64,000 nucleotides of DNA from Clarkia xantiana subsp. parviflora (GCA_036873135.1 JAPTYO010000011.1:4262298-4326297), one strand, 5' to 3'. Positions 11,501-23,229 are shown, numbered from the stretch's first letter. Translations and numbers: made by a program. Notes: generated by a model not told the origin, from the sequence alone.

Positions 11501-12520
11501 CAGATTCAGCAAACAGTACCATGTAATGTACTACTAATACTGCAATTCCTTTCTCTTCGAAGAGTCTCCGTTGGCCACTATCGTCGGTTGGCCTCCAATG
11601 GAACGGTCTCCGTTGGCCACTTTCGGTAGCAAGACGCGGCAAAAGATTGGTGCCGGGCTTGGACAGGAACCAGGCTTTGATGAATGAAACTACGACGGTA
11701 CTTAATAAAACTATTGTTATTTTCTGCCGTAATTAGGGCTCGAACTTTTAAATGAGCAGCTTAAGTCCTTTATTTATTTAAGAAGTTACTTCACCCCTTA
11801 TTTGTTCAACTTAGCTCCATGGCTTGCCGCTGCTAGACCAGTGGAGGAAGCTCACCGCCTCACCGGACCAAGTTGCAAGAAGGAGGAGGAATATCATTGC
11901 ACACTGACATTCATCTGCAGGATTTCATTTAGGTATATCGTTGCATGATACTCTGATGGCATCTCAATCGAAAGAGGAAGAAGAAGGCTCTTAGATATCA
12001 GAATTAAGCCTCTTCATTTTATCGAAACCTCGATTTGAGGTATTTGCTCATTTATTTTCCCAGTAGAATGAAGCATGTATAACGCTAGTTTCTATAAAAA
12101 TCAATGGTGATCAACTGGTTGGAATGGGCAGAGGTCTCATATGAGGGTTTTGATGATTTATCTACTAGATTTTGCTGTGTTGTTTGATTGATATATTAAG
12201 GCTTAAATGCTTAAGCTATATATATTGATAACAATTATAAAATTCTTATCAGTAAATAAATATTAGGTAGGTGAATGTGGACTGGACTAGCTAGCTACTC
12301 AGGTTCTTCTTCTCCTTATTGTAGAAGAAGTCAATGCTTATATTCTAGTTGCTCTGCTGTATCCTGAGTTTGCTTGTTATATTGTTATAGAAATGTTGGT
12401 TGAAACTGTCTATGGCTCCTTCAACAGGGCACATTCAAGAGCCCACTGAGATCTGAATCCACTCCTCTCTTGCTGCACAACATTCAAAGACGACTGTTGA
12501 TCACGAGGAGTCGGCTTATC
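11501..12520 (+). promoter_or_regulatory. Shared intergenic region and 5' leader of the TNL gene
   Basis: About 1 kb between the divergent MTB and TNL genes. No protein or repeat end was recognised. Short direct repeats (TCTCCGTTGGCCACT at about 11566 and 11608) lie near the middle. CAACAGGGCACATTC near 12422 could be a leader splice acceptor. Confidence 0.35.
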
Positions 12521-15500
12521 ATGGGTTGTTCCCTGTCTTGTAAACGTTCGTATGAATCTCCTAATTCATCTCCCAGTTTTATATATGGATCTCTAATGTC
12601 CTGCCGAAGTTACCCCAGGAGATTAGGAGACGAAGAGTTCTATAACGATTTCATCAGCTATCTTAATGGTGTATCCCCTGAGGAGACCAAACAACGAGAA
12701 GAAACTAAACCTTCATCTGTCCAAGCAACTGTAAGGTCAAGAGCCGTTGCTAGTTCGGATACTGCTTCGACAAGCCACCTGAACAACTATGAGGTTTTCT
12801 TGAGTTTCAGAGGTGAAGACATCCGTCGCAGTTTCACTGGCCACCTCTACACTCGTTGAAGAATAGAGGTATCTGTACCTTCATTGATGATAAGCTCAGA
12901 CAAGGAGAAGAGCTTGCACCTGCACTTGTCCAAGCAATTGCGGGTTCCAGAATTGCGATAGTGATATTCTCAGAAAACTATGCAAACTCAAGCTGGTGTT
13001 TAGATGAGCTGGTTAGGATTCTAGAGTGCAAGGAACATATGGGTCAGATAGTGATGCCTGTGTTCTATAAGCTGGATCCTTCCCAAGTAAGAAAGCAATT
13101 AGGGACATTCACAGAAGCCTTCTCAACCCATGAAAAGAAGAACAGTCAGAATCCAGTAAGAATCTCAAAATGGAAGCAAGCTCTCAGCAACGCAGCCGAC
13201 ATTAAAGGATGGCATTTGACCGACCATGAGTAATGCTTCTAACCTCGTGATTTATTCATTATCTGTTTTTCCAGCTCCAGAAGAACTTGCTTTTACTTGG
13301 AAGTTCTATTGCAGTGATTGGTATAAGATGGTGCAAATTGACAATTAATGTATCTGCCTTTCAAAAGTATTTTGATGCTTAAGCACTTTATGGATGGGAT
13401 TTTGTTAGACAGTCCTTAGTTTGCTGCTTAACTTAACAACTTTTGGAAGGTTAACAATTGTTTTCTGCTTCTGAATTTCCAGCTGTGAGTCAGATATCAT
13501 CCAGGATATTGTCAAAGAAGTGGTTTCTAGGGTGGATAGCAAACAGTTACATCTCTCTGATAGCCTATTTGGAATGGATTCTCATCTCAAGGATATGTCT
13601 GCTCTTCTAGATGCCAGAGTGGATGATGTTAGAATGATAGGGATTTGGGGAATGGGGGGAGTAGGGAAGACCACCATCGCCAAGACCATTTACAATCAAA
13701 TTCGTAGGGGATTTGAGTTTAGCAAATTCCTTGCGAATGTCAGAGAAAGTTGTGAGAAGCATTCCCAAAGTGGACTACTCCACCTCCAAGAGACGCTTTT
13801 GTCCGAGCTATTATGGGACGGCGAATTGAAACACGGAAACATCGATGAAGGGATTTGTGTGATAAAAAGAAGGATGTGCAGTAAAAAAGTGTTGATTGTC
13901 ATTGATGATGTAGATCATCTTGAACAATTAAAAGCACTTGCTGGGGCATGTGATTGGTTCGGTTCTGGAAGTAGAATCATCATTACTGTTAAATTCCACA
14001 TTGGGCCGAGTCAAACCCAACGGGCTAAACTAGAGCAACCATTTTTACAAGTGGGGTTCCATCCTAAAACCAATTGGTGATAGGAGGAGGTAGCCCACTT
14101 GCTTATATGGTGCCCAAATATTCCTCACACCACCGGTGTGGGACAACTATCACGGTGGAGAGATTATAATCTCAACAATTACCACTAGAGATATACATTT
14201 GTTGCTTGCTCACAGAGTGAATGAACTGTATAATGCTAAGCCCTTGAATGATTTTGATGCTTTGTGCCTCTTTTCTTCGGTAGCCTTCCAGAATCTCCTA
14301 ATTCCTGAACAAAGTTACTTCAAGCTCTCAAGAGAAGTTATAGAATATGCAAGGGGGCCTCCATTAGCATTTAAAGTTTTGGGTTCATTCCTCTGCGGAA
14401 GAAGTTTATCTGAATGGACAAGTACACTAAAAAAGCTGGAAACAGTTGCTAACAGAGAAATATTTAAAGTGCTCAAAATAAGTTTTGATAGTCTAGATGA
14501 TTTTGAGAAAACTATCTTTCTCGATATTGCATGTTTCTTTAAAGGACACACCTTTGATTATGTTAAGAAAGTGCTCGAATCTTGTGGCCTCTTTGCAGAA
14601 ATTGGAATGAGGGTTCTTGTGGATAAGTCCCTCATAACAACCAAATCAGGTGTTGTCGAAATGCATGATGTGATTCAAGAAATGGGGAAAGAGATTGTAC
14701 GTCGAGGCTCCTCAGAAGAGCTAGGTAAACGAACAAGACTATGGGTCCATGAACATGTTCTTGATGTCTTAACTGGAAACACGGTAAGAAAAAGCCTGAT
14801 AGTTTAATTGTTCTAATGTTGTTCTATTTTAAGTACAAAGTTCAATTTATGGGAGTTTCCATTGGAAAATAGGGAACAAGTAAGATTCAAGGCATAAAGC
14901 TAGCTTTGGGTGCACAAGAAGATGTATGCTTCAGCGATGATGCTTTCGCAAAGATGAAACGGTTAAGACTTCTCATAGCTCATAAAGTGATCCCTTCTGG
15001 TGGTGCTTCCTTACGTCTCCCAAATGGACTGAGGTGGCTAGAGTGGCCCGAGTACTCTTTACCATCCTTGCCATTTGGTTCTGGGCAGAAGAAACTGGTG
15101 GGACTATGCATGAGTAAAAGCAGCATCAAACCACTAGGAGATGAACTCAGAGTAAGTTTATTTATTTATTGTAAGTTTCCTTTTGAGATGAATTAATTTT
15201 TAGACTTTTGGAAAATGAATGCTGATCGTATTCTTTACACAGCTTTTCAGAAATCTCAAATTTGCAGACTTCAGCCACTCTACATCTCTAAGCAAACTCC
15301 CTGACTTGTCATCTTTGCCAAATCTCGAGTCTTTAAATGTCTCACATTGCAAAAGTCTCACTGAGGTGCATGATTCTCTTGGAATTCTTAAGAAGCTCAT
15401 CCACTTAAACTTTTTGAACTGCTGTAATCTTAGCAGTTTCCCGAGCAGCCTAAGGTCGAGACCACTTCAGAGCCTGATACTTAAAGGTTGTTCGAAGATT

Positions 15501-16775
15501 TCTATCTTTCCTGATATTAAGGTGGAAGTAAAAGGTATGACAGAACTTTATCTTGATGAAACCGCCATAGTTGAACTCCCTCACTCCATTGGTAATTTCG
15601 TCGGGATTAAAGGGTTCTATTTGAAAGACTGTAAGAAACTCAAAAGTCTTCCAGGCAGCATCTATAAAATGGGACAACTTGAGTACCTTATTCTTAGTGG
15701 TTGCTCACAATTTGAGAAATTCCCCAACTTTGGTGAAGGAACAAGTGCTATCTCACCATTGTATGCATTCCCAAATCTGATTTTCTGTGATTTCCGAGGG
15801 TGCAACTTATCCGAAGTCAATTTTTTGGAGGATCTTCAGTGTGTTTCTACATTGACAGTGTTAAATCTATCTGAAAATAAGTTCCTTCGACTCCCTAAAG
15901 GCATCAGCAAGTTCTCTAAGCTACAACAGCTTAACCTAACAAATTGCAGGCAGCTTCAGGCAATCCCGAAGCTCCCGCCAAACATATCACATTTGTTTGC
16001 AGAAGGTTGTGAATCATTGGAGAGTTATGCATCACTCTATAACATGCTACAAGCTCCTCCTACTCAATCTTCTCTTTTAAAGAGGATTGAACTTCATGGT
16101 TGTGATAAGTTGAATCAATGGTCAGATAGAAACATTGACAAGAACAAGATGTTATCAGTTGAGGTTTATTCCTTCTCTATCTGCTTCACTATGTCCTAGT
16201 TCTCTCATATTTTTCTAAGTATCTACTTTGCGTTAGGAATTTCTCGGGAATGCTCGTGTTGACATATTTCACCCCGGAAGTGAAGTCCCAACTTGGTTTC
16301 TGTATCGTAGCACAAAAGAACGTCCTAGAACTCATAGCGCAGAAGGACCCGAAAGTCAAGTTCCGAGGTGGTTTTATCTTCATAGCACAGAAAGGCTTGT
16401 AAGATTTGAAGTACCTTCAAATATTTACCCTATGGTTTCTGGATTGGCCTTTTGTGGTGTTGCTACATCTGGGAAAACAACCAAAATATCTTTTGAGATC
16501 CAACTGTTTGTCAATAAAGAGCAAACGTTTGGATTTGTTGAGCGCTTTTTCCGTTACTGAAGTCGGATCATTTGTGGTTGACTTATATCCCAAGGAATCT
16601 AATGTGGGGGCTGGATGCCAAGTTAACACACGAATGCAGTCGGTTTGCTGTGCTATTCAAGGTTTCAGGTGCAATGTTGGGAAGCTGTGGGGTGCATTTA
16701 GTGCAGGAGCCTCGTCTTTATGAGGAATCCGAACAAGATAGTCCAAACTTGAAGAAGAAAAGAAGGCATTTTTAA
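12521..16775 (+). pseudogene. TIR-NBS-LRR resistance gene, disrupted
   Basis: TNL-class intracellular immune receptor. Exons by homology: 12521-13229 (TIR), 13483-14783 (NB-ARC), 14873-15151, 15243-16163 (LRR), 16237 to about 16775 (post-LRR, PGSEVPTWF). The TIR reads YEVFLSFRGEDIRRSFTGHL, NB-ARC has GMGGVGKTT (about 13649), kinase-2 VLIVIDDVD and MHD (VVEMHDVIQEMG). Three lesions are seen. A missing base near 12854 gives TGA at 12857 and shifts the rest of TIR. A 191-bp solo LTR (13987-14177) splits RNBS-B within GSRIIIT/TRD. A frame break near 16555 gives TGA at 16558, while the expected SDHLWLTYIP continues in another frame to TAA at 16775. The GLPLA motif reads GPPLA. The start MGCSLSC carries a myristoylation-like signal. 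Assembly error could explain single-base breaks but not the LTR. Confidence 0.9.
13987..14177 (+). mobile_element. 191-bp solo LTR inside the NB-ARC exon, TSD ATTAC
   Basis: The insert starts TGTTAAATTCCACATTGGG and ends ATCTCAACA, with TG...CA ends. It is flanked by ATTAC at 13982-13986 and 14178-14182. Removing the insert and one ATTAC restores an open frame across RNBS-B, so the insertion is younger than the reading frame. The size suits an LTR of a small retrotransposon or TRIM. No internal domain or second LTR is present, so it is a solo LTR. Its strand is assigned arbitrarily. Confidence 0.85.
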
Positions 16776-16969
16776 GTGCAAAGTCCAAAGACTACTGTCT
16801 GCTATACAGGAGTGTTATGGTTATCATTTGTGTTAGTTCTTTTACATTGATTTGATGAAGAAATCAGTTTTGTTTTTCTTCTGTCATGTGTGTTTGTTGT
16901 AATATGTAATGTTTGATTTGAAGAAGAGATTAAAATAAGAAGGAAAACTGTGAATTTTATATGCAAATT

Positions 16970-17465
16970 CATGTCTGAAGTTTGCTCCATGTCTGAAGTT
17001 TGCTCCATGTGAGATTTTGGTGTCTGAAGTTTAAAATGTTGAAATGGACAGTCTCAAGTTTCATTTTTGTTGAAATTTTGTGTCTTCGTGCGTCTTTTCC
17101 TCTCCCTCCAAACATTTTCATCAACTCATTCATCCACTCATAATCCACCACTCTTTACTTTTTATAAAATCGCTAAATCTCTCCCAAAACTTGAACATCC
17201 GAAAGAAAATGTTTCCAGCAGAGTGGTGTGGAGTGTTTTTCAGCGACAATAGAGTGACGGTCCCGATAATGTGACAAGTAGGGAGCGTGCATAAGAGCTT
17301 TTATTTGACAGTCGGTTTCGTCGGAATTGACTTCTCTAAAGTAATCACACCGAGACACCAAATTTCAACAAAAATGAATCTTGGGACTGTCCATTTCAAC
17401 ATTTTAAACTTCAGACACTAAAATCTCACATGGAGCAAACTTCCGACAGTTTATAGGTTTTTAAG
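16970..17465. mobile_element. Mutator-like MITE relative, ends decayed
   Basis: Arms pair over a long distance: AAGTTTCATTTTTGTTGAAA (about 17056) against TTTCAACAAAAATGAATCTT (about 17366), and TGTCTGAAGTTTAAAATGTT against AACATTTTAAACTTCAGACA. These arm sequences match the 4344-4872 element. Terminal GGGTT is not preserved and no target duplication was found. A short tandem CATGTCTGAAGTTTGCTC lies at the left edge. It follows the TNL 3' end. Confidence 0.7.
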
Positions 17466-17885
17466 CGTATTTCTACACTGTATAGTATCCCCTTTATGTT
17501 TGGTGACAAGTTGACTATAGCTCAAGGTATATTTCGGGCTTAACTTATGATACAAGTAACTGTTGCTTAAACATTAAGCTAACCTTGAAGTCATGATCCA
17601 TCCTTCATTTTCTCGGTTTAACGAACCATGATTAGGATAACGACTCGAGCTTGATACAGATCATTTGTGGACCTTGTAGCCTACCTAATAGAATTAAGTC
17701 GAACTATTCTTGTGCCAGGCTAAAGGGTTTATTTTGAGGAGCATGTTCAAACAACTAAGAAGCTTAGGGTCACTTTTACAGCTAAAGATTGCCTATATGC
17801 ATGAACATAAATAAATTATAAATTATTGAGGGTTCTAATGTTTACATATATGACTTTGTGTGATCTTAATCAAGATCGATTAATG
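17466..17885. other. Intergenic, nothing recognised
   Basis: No open frame, repeat end or regulatory motif could be supported. Confidence 0.5.
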
Positions 17886-18690
17886 GAAAAAAAATCTATT
17901 TAGTGTCTCGGGTTTACCCATGTGTTAGTTTGGTGTCTCATTATTAAATTGTTAATATTTGGTGTTTTAGATTTCAATTTTTTTGCGATGTGGTTTTCTG
18001 TCATTTTTTTGTTAACTTTGATTGATTGAGATGAAAAGATAATTTTGCCCCTGTTATACTTTTTTTTTCAAAGCCACCCGTCCGATTTCGGTCATTCACC
18101 TTTGATTCCGGCCACCCAGCTCCGATTTCAGATTCCAGCCACCACCTCCTATTCCGAGCCACCCACTTCTGATTCTGAGACACCCACATCCGATTCCGAA
18201 CACCCACCTCCGAGTCGAGGTCGAAGGCAATCAGAATCGCTTGCTGCGTCGCGGGTTACCGGGAAGATCTGTGTCGAAGATGTTAATGGTGCTCCATGGC
18301 CGCCGGGAAGATTTGGGTCGGAAAAGAGTGGTAGGCCTGGCTCAATGGTCTAGGTCGGAATAGAGTGGTCGGACTGGGCTCATTGGTGCTCCATGGCCGC
18401 CGAGCATAGTGGTCGGATAGGGCAGTCGGAGACCCGATCGGAGATGGAAGTGGTGACCCGATTCCGACCACATGTGGTTACTTTGAGCATTTTAAATTTT
18501 ATTCGGTCACGTTCTGGTCACGTGACTGAGTTCTGTCAAAATTAACCTCAAAATTTGACATAGATACCAAATGATACATAATTGAAATATGGAAGAGTCG
18601 GAAATAACATTTTAATTACAAGACACCAAATTAACATATTGAATTAATCTAATTGACATATTGAATTAATCTGAAAGACTGAAACATTAA
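17886..18690. mobile_element. Degenerate Mutator-like MITE with GC-rich core
   Basis: The outer parts (TTTGGTGTCTCATTATTAAA near 17930; AAGACACCAAATTAACATAT near 18621) and the TCACGTGACTG segment (about 18515) resemble the Mutator-like family. The core 18060-18480 is GC-rich with repeated TCCGATTTC/CCACC units and only spurious short frames. No exact ends were found. Confidence 0.45.
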
Positions 18691-18785
18691 ATATATTTTT
18701 TTCTAATTAATATTGTCCATTTTAGAAATTGAGAACAGAGCCATATTTTGATTTTTGGTGATTTTCTGCAACCAATTTCTCCCTA

Positions 18786-18826
18786 AAACCCTAATCCCCA
18801 TTATTATTTTTTGCCGTAAACCCTAA
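18786..18826 (+). promoter_or_regulatory. Two telo-boxes upstream of the S16 gene
   Basis: AAACCCTAA occurs at 18786-18794 and again at 18818-18826, 85-125 bp before the start codon. Telo-boxes near transcription starts are well known for plant ribosomal-protein and translation genes, which agrees with the downstream gene. Confidence 0.6.
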
Positions 18827-18910
18827 TCCCCGTTGGAACTTGGAAGAAGAAGAAGGTCGATATACTTGACTGACTTCATTTACTGAGAAGCGCAAGGAAG
18901 ACATCCAAAC

Positions 18911-21811
18911 ATGGTTGTGAGGCTTCGACTCTCGAGATTTGGGTGCAAGAACAAGCCCTTCTATAGGGTCATGGCTGCAGACAGCAGGTCTCCGAGAGAT
19001 GGCAAGCATCTCGAAGTCTTGGGCTACTACAATCCTTTGCCAGGTTCATCTATATAACCAATGCGCATTTCATTATGGTTGTATCGATCTCAAATTGAAT
19101 ATTCTGCATTCGTCATTGTATAACGAGATCGCTTCTCTGCTTTCTTCATTGCAGTTCTTGTTCTTCCAATCATTGGGTTCTAGTTTTATGGTGAAAACAA
19201 GATTTTTTGAGTTGGTTTTAGCTGTGACCGAGTTAATTTGGGTATTTCTAGTCGAAATTTGGGAGTGACGGAGTAGGTTAAGTGAAAGTTTCTTCCAAAT
19301 TCTGGGGAATTCTATGCCTTTACCTTCAAAGTGTACGTTGAATTTGATGCCACCAATCAACATACACTTGTATTAAAATCTGCTATTGTTGCTTCGGTGA
19401 CTGTTGGTTTTGCTCTTTTTCCTTTCAGTTATTATGGTTAGTTTCCTTGGTCCCATCAGTGACTGAAAATGTATATTGGTTTGGATTTGTTTATGGATTC
19501 ATGATAACGGTCTGTTAAATGATGTTGCTACTTCAGTAGTTCAGGAGTCCATTTTGCTAATTCGAATCGGCATCATAACTGAGGACTAGTGTACTGCAGT
19601 TGAACATTCGTGTATATAATTGAGCACTAGGGAAACTGTTCGAGTTTCAAACTTGCAATATAAAACCTCCCCTTTCTTGGATTTCTTTCCAACGGCTAGG
19701 GATGGACGCCTAAGCAATTATTAATGCAATGGAAGTGTTTCAACTGTTTCATACCATTATAATTATGCACATTATGTTTTTAATGGATGTATTGCATGAC
19801 AATCTCGTTAAACAGTCTGTTTTACTTTTCTGTATGCAATTATCAATAGTTCTCAAGTTTCATTCTTTTACAGGGCAGGATGGTGGTAAAAGAATGGGGC
19901 TCAACTTTGACAGGGTGAAGTAAGTCTCTTGTTTATCTTCCTAATTCGTGAACTTGTCAAATACATTACATAAGTTCTAATTAAGCAGACATGCCAGTTT
20001 TAGTTTCCCCGTGTTCTTATGCGAAACAAATTCTCAACCTTCTGCCTCACCTTAAGTACAGTCATTTGTTCTCTGCTTTTCTTGTTATATATGCTTTCTC
20101 TTTCTGGTGATAATGTCACCAAATATTAGTTCAAGTAAGAATCTTTTAACTGTGTTCTAGCTTAGAGGCTGTCTGCTATACTCGATCAGATTTAGCGTGG
20201 ACAAGTTAAGCCTTCCATTCCCTCATGACCTCTTTATTTATATGGGAGGATCACAGTTTATTTCTTCGAGAAATGAATTATAGTTCCTTCTCGTGGAGTG
20301 TACATGAAGTTGCGTTGAATATACCCTAACACAGTGGCTGTATCAACCAATGTTTTCAAAGGTGAGGCGAGATGAAAGCGCCTCAAGTAGGTTGCTTGAG
20401 CACCTCCTCTCCTGATAAATTGCTTGCTTAGTCTTGGTAATTTGGTATGCTAGAGTTAGATTGCTAGTTGATTCTTTAAGAAGAAAAAATTGATAGGTTG
20501 CTAGTTGCTTTCTTGTTTAGTGTTTGGTGTAGTGATACACATTCCGAGAGTCGGAACCCAAACTGTCCGAGTCTCCTCACAATGGCAGACATGCAATTAC
20601 TCTCAACTTTTAGGGGTTTTATTTATTTAGATACAGCGGAGGACGCGGACCACAGGATTCGGAATCCTGATCATTTTCTAGTGTTTTTGGTATAAGGTTA
20701 GCTAACTCTAACTAGTTAGAGTGAATAGTCTACTACATTAAGTTTGTCAAATATCTCTTTTCTATTATCTATATGATTAGAACTTCTGTTTTGAGTATTT
20801 TACATACGGTATTTATAGATATTCTGCATTTTAACAAAGTTCGCCTCTTTCAGTGAGGTGCTCACCTCGTTGAAAGATATTTAGCCTTGTCGCCTCAGGG
20901 CGCCTTGGGACTTTGACAACATTGGTATCAACCTTTTCTCAACTGCATAGAAGATTACAAATGAATAACCTTGAAACTTGAAAGTACACTCAGTAGTTCT
21001 GTGATTCAGATTATCTTACCTAAGCTAGTTAACCTAAATTTGTGTTACCGTCTCTCTCTGTTGATTTAGCTAAATGTTAGGTGCTGAAAGTCATCTTCTG
21101 CTTAACAACGCCTTTCATTCATCAACCCTTTTTCACGGACCACCTTTTGCAGATGCTCCATGCCTGTTTACCTTGATTAGCCTAAAACATCAGTAGATAG
21201 CTTCGTTTTGAGTTTTACAAAGATCCCATTGATATTCACGGAAGCTGATAATTTGAATGAGAGTGTTATGGGTCTTGATAACCCGAAGAACTAATCTAAC
21301 CTAAGAACTAATCTAACTAAGAACTAGATAATTGAAATAATTTTTCTGCTTGTTTCTTATTCAATAACCATGTCCCTTATATAGGGCTAGACTAGTACAA
21401 TCTAAATAGATAAGATATTCTAACATATAAGAATAGTAAATATAATATCTAACTATATCACTAATAATAGATCTAACATTATCACTAATATTATTGATAA
21501 TTATAATATCCATAACAGAGAGCCTACTTAGTTTACTTTGTTTCCACCAGTAGTGACTAATTCCATTTTCTTGCAGGTATTGGCTGTCAGTTGGTGCCCA
21601 AGCTTCAGATCCGGTGCAGCGAATACTTTTCAGAGCAGGGCTTCTTCCACCTCCACCAATGGTAGCAATGGGACGTAAAGGTGGGCCACGTGACACCCGC
21701 CCCATTAATCCCATGACAGGACAAATCCTATCTCAAGGTACACCACCTGCTCTTCCTGACAACTCAGACGACTCTTCAAATGCTGAAAGTAGCGAGACCA
21801 CGATCCCATAA
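18911..21811 (+). CDS. RPS16: Ribosomal protein bS16, nuclear-encoded organellar type
   Basis: Bacterial-type small-subunit protein S16, expected in plastid or mitochondrial ribosomes. Exons: 18911-19043, 19874-19919, 21577-21811, GT-AG throughout, joining to 137 aa. The N-terminus [20 protein letters not shown] and the following [20 protein letters not shown] are typical S16 motifs. Exon 2 gives [15 protein letters not shown], exon 3 KYWLSVGAQ, then [18 protein letters not shown]. The last 30 or so residues are acidic and Ser-rich. S16 usually keeps targeting information in its own N-terminus, and no separate presequence is seen. It resembles the longer of two Arabidopsis nuclear S16 proteins. 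Intron 2 (1657 bp) hosts a hAT element and a solo LTR. Confidence 0.93.
20348..20924. mobile_element. hAT-type non-autonomous element in S16 intron 2, TSD GTATCAAC
   Basis: Left end CAATGTTTTCAAAGG, right end CTTTGACAACATTG. The element is flanked by GTATCAAC at 20340-20347 and 20925-20932 (8/8). Eight-base duplications are the hAT hallmark. The next 20-30 bases also pair in part (GAGGCGAGATGAAAGCGCC against GCCTTGTCGCCTCAGGGCGC). It is 577 bp with no transposase frame. Confidence 0.85.
21264..21517 (-). mobile_element. 254-bp solo LTR in S16 intron 2, TSD GAGAG
   Basis: Ends TGTTATGG and CCATAACA are perfect 8-bp inverted termini, flanked by GAGAG at 21259-21263 and 21518-21522. On the minus strand a TATATAAGGG promoter-like motif (about 21370-21383) precedes a leader, suggesting minus orientation. 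Short copia-type LTRs have this form. It ends about 60 bp before the acceptor of exon 3. Confidence 0.85.
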
Positions 21812-21904
21812 ATCTACCTTAGAAAAGCTTCTTCTTTTGGTAGACCCCGGTCTTATGACGAGGCATGTTAGTCAATTGTTAGGTTCCAGTTGGAAGAAAT
21901 TTCT

Positions 21905-22870
21905 TTGTTTGGATCTTGAAAATGCATGAAAATCAGAATATTGTTATTGTATTGCAAGTTCTATATTCCTGTGTGATCTAGACACATCCTTTAAATAATA
22001 CTAGACATTTGACTTGATTCCAAATTCAAAACATGGAATTTCTGTCATAATCTATGCTGCTATCTAGAAAACATAAGAAAATTCAGTATCTTGTTGAAAC
22101 TGTGATCACCACCGTTCTTCATTTTGCTGCCTGCTGCTAGCTGTTGAATGAATTGTTCAAAATCATTCCTTTATTTTCTTTTTGCCATGTTTGGAGACAA
22201 ACCGGGTTATTTCCGACACTGGTAGGTCCAAATCACTGGTGCATATTCACGAGTGATGGATACAGATTACTAGTTTGGATCTTGAAAATGCATGAAAATA
22301 CGCATATTATTATTGTACTGCAAATTCTATATTCCTGGGTGATCTAGACACATCCTTGAAATGATACTAGCCATTTGACTTGATTCCAAATTCAAAACAT
22401 GGAATTTCTGTCATAACTGATGCTGGTATCTAGAAAACTGGATACAGATTATTAGTTTGGATCTTGAAAATGCATGAAAATCCGTATATTATTATTGTAC
22501 TGTGCAAGTTCTATATTCCTGTGTGATCTAGACACATCCTTGAAATAATACTAGCCATTTGACTTGATTCCAAATTCAAAACATGGAATTTATGTCATAA
22601 TCTATGCTGCCATCTAGAAAACATAAGAAAATTCTTTTTTTTTTTGGCCAACTAAGAAAATTCAGTATCTTGTTGAAACTGTGATCACGACCGTTCTTCA
22701 TTTTGCTGCCTGCTCCTTGCTTTTGAATGGATTGTTCAAAATCATTCTTTTTTTTGCTTTTTGCCATGTGGAGACAAATCGGGATCTTTCCGACACTGGT
22801 AGGTTCCAATCAGTGGTCCATATTCATGAGGAGTGATGGATACAGATTACAGACATCACTCGTCGAATGT
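21905..22870 (+). repeat. Segmental tandem duplication, pattern A-B-A-A-B
   Basis: Unit A (about 165 bp, starting TTTGGATCTTGAAAATGCAT) occurs at about 21908, 22273 and 22456. Unit B (about 200 bp, starting AAGAAAATTCAGTATCTTG) occurs at about 22075 and 22654. The order A-B-A-A-B implies at least two duplication events just downstream of the S16 stop. One boundary between A and B carries an 18-bp mini-insertion. Confidence 0.8.
22635..22652 (-). mobile_element. Mini-insertion: GTTGGCC plus poly(A), 11-bp TSD, empty site in window
   Basis: The insert T(11)-GGCCAAC lies between two copies of TAAGAAAATTC (22624-22634 and 22653-22663). The duplicated unit at about 22074-22084 has the same flanks with a single TAAGAAAATTC and no insert, which serves as an empty-site control. 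This proves insertion with target duplication after the segmental duplication. Confidence 0.75.
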
Positions 22871-23229
22871 TCAATGTATGAACTATTGATTGCAAATGTG
22901 GGGTTTGGTGTAAGAGTTTGAAAGTTTAGTCCAGAGATGTTGCTTTCAACAAATACGTGGGGTTTTCCACTTGTGATGGTGAAAGAATCTCTGCTTCCTG
23001 GAAACTGGGCAGGAGTGATGTGTGTTGTGTTCAAAGTTGGTGAATATTCTTCTCCAGAATCTCCACTTTGAGGCAGTTTCTGGGAATTGTCTCTAAGTAT
23101 GCTTGTAGGTGCTTGGATTTCTTTCTTTAAAAAAAAAAATCAAATACAAAATGAAATAATATGAATGTCTCTTTCTCGCACTCGCCAACATCCATTCTCC
23201 CTTGTCACATTGTTGGAAAAATAATAATG
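22871..23229. other. Intergenic, nothing recognised
   Basis: No supported frame or repeat. A short minus-strand open frame (22810-23034) overlaps the duplicated unit and resembles no known protein. Confidence 0.45.

Noticed and set aside
20460..20515. Direct repeat TTGCTAGTTG around a TTTAAGAAGAAAAAA insert
   Set aside because: The A run is internal rather than terminal, and the repeat is only 10 bp inside a hAT element.
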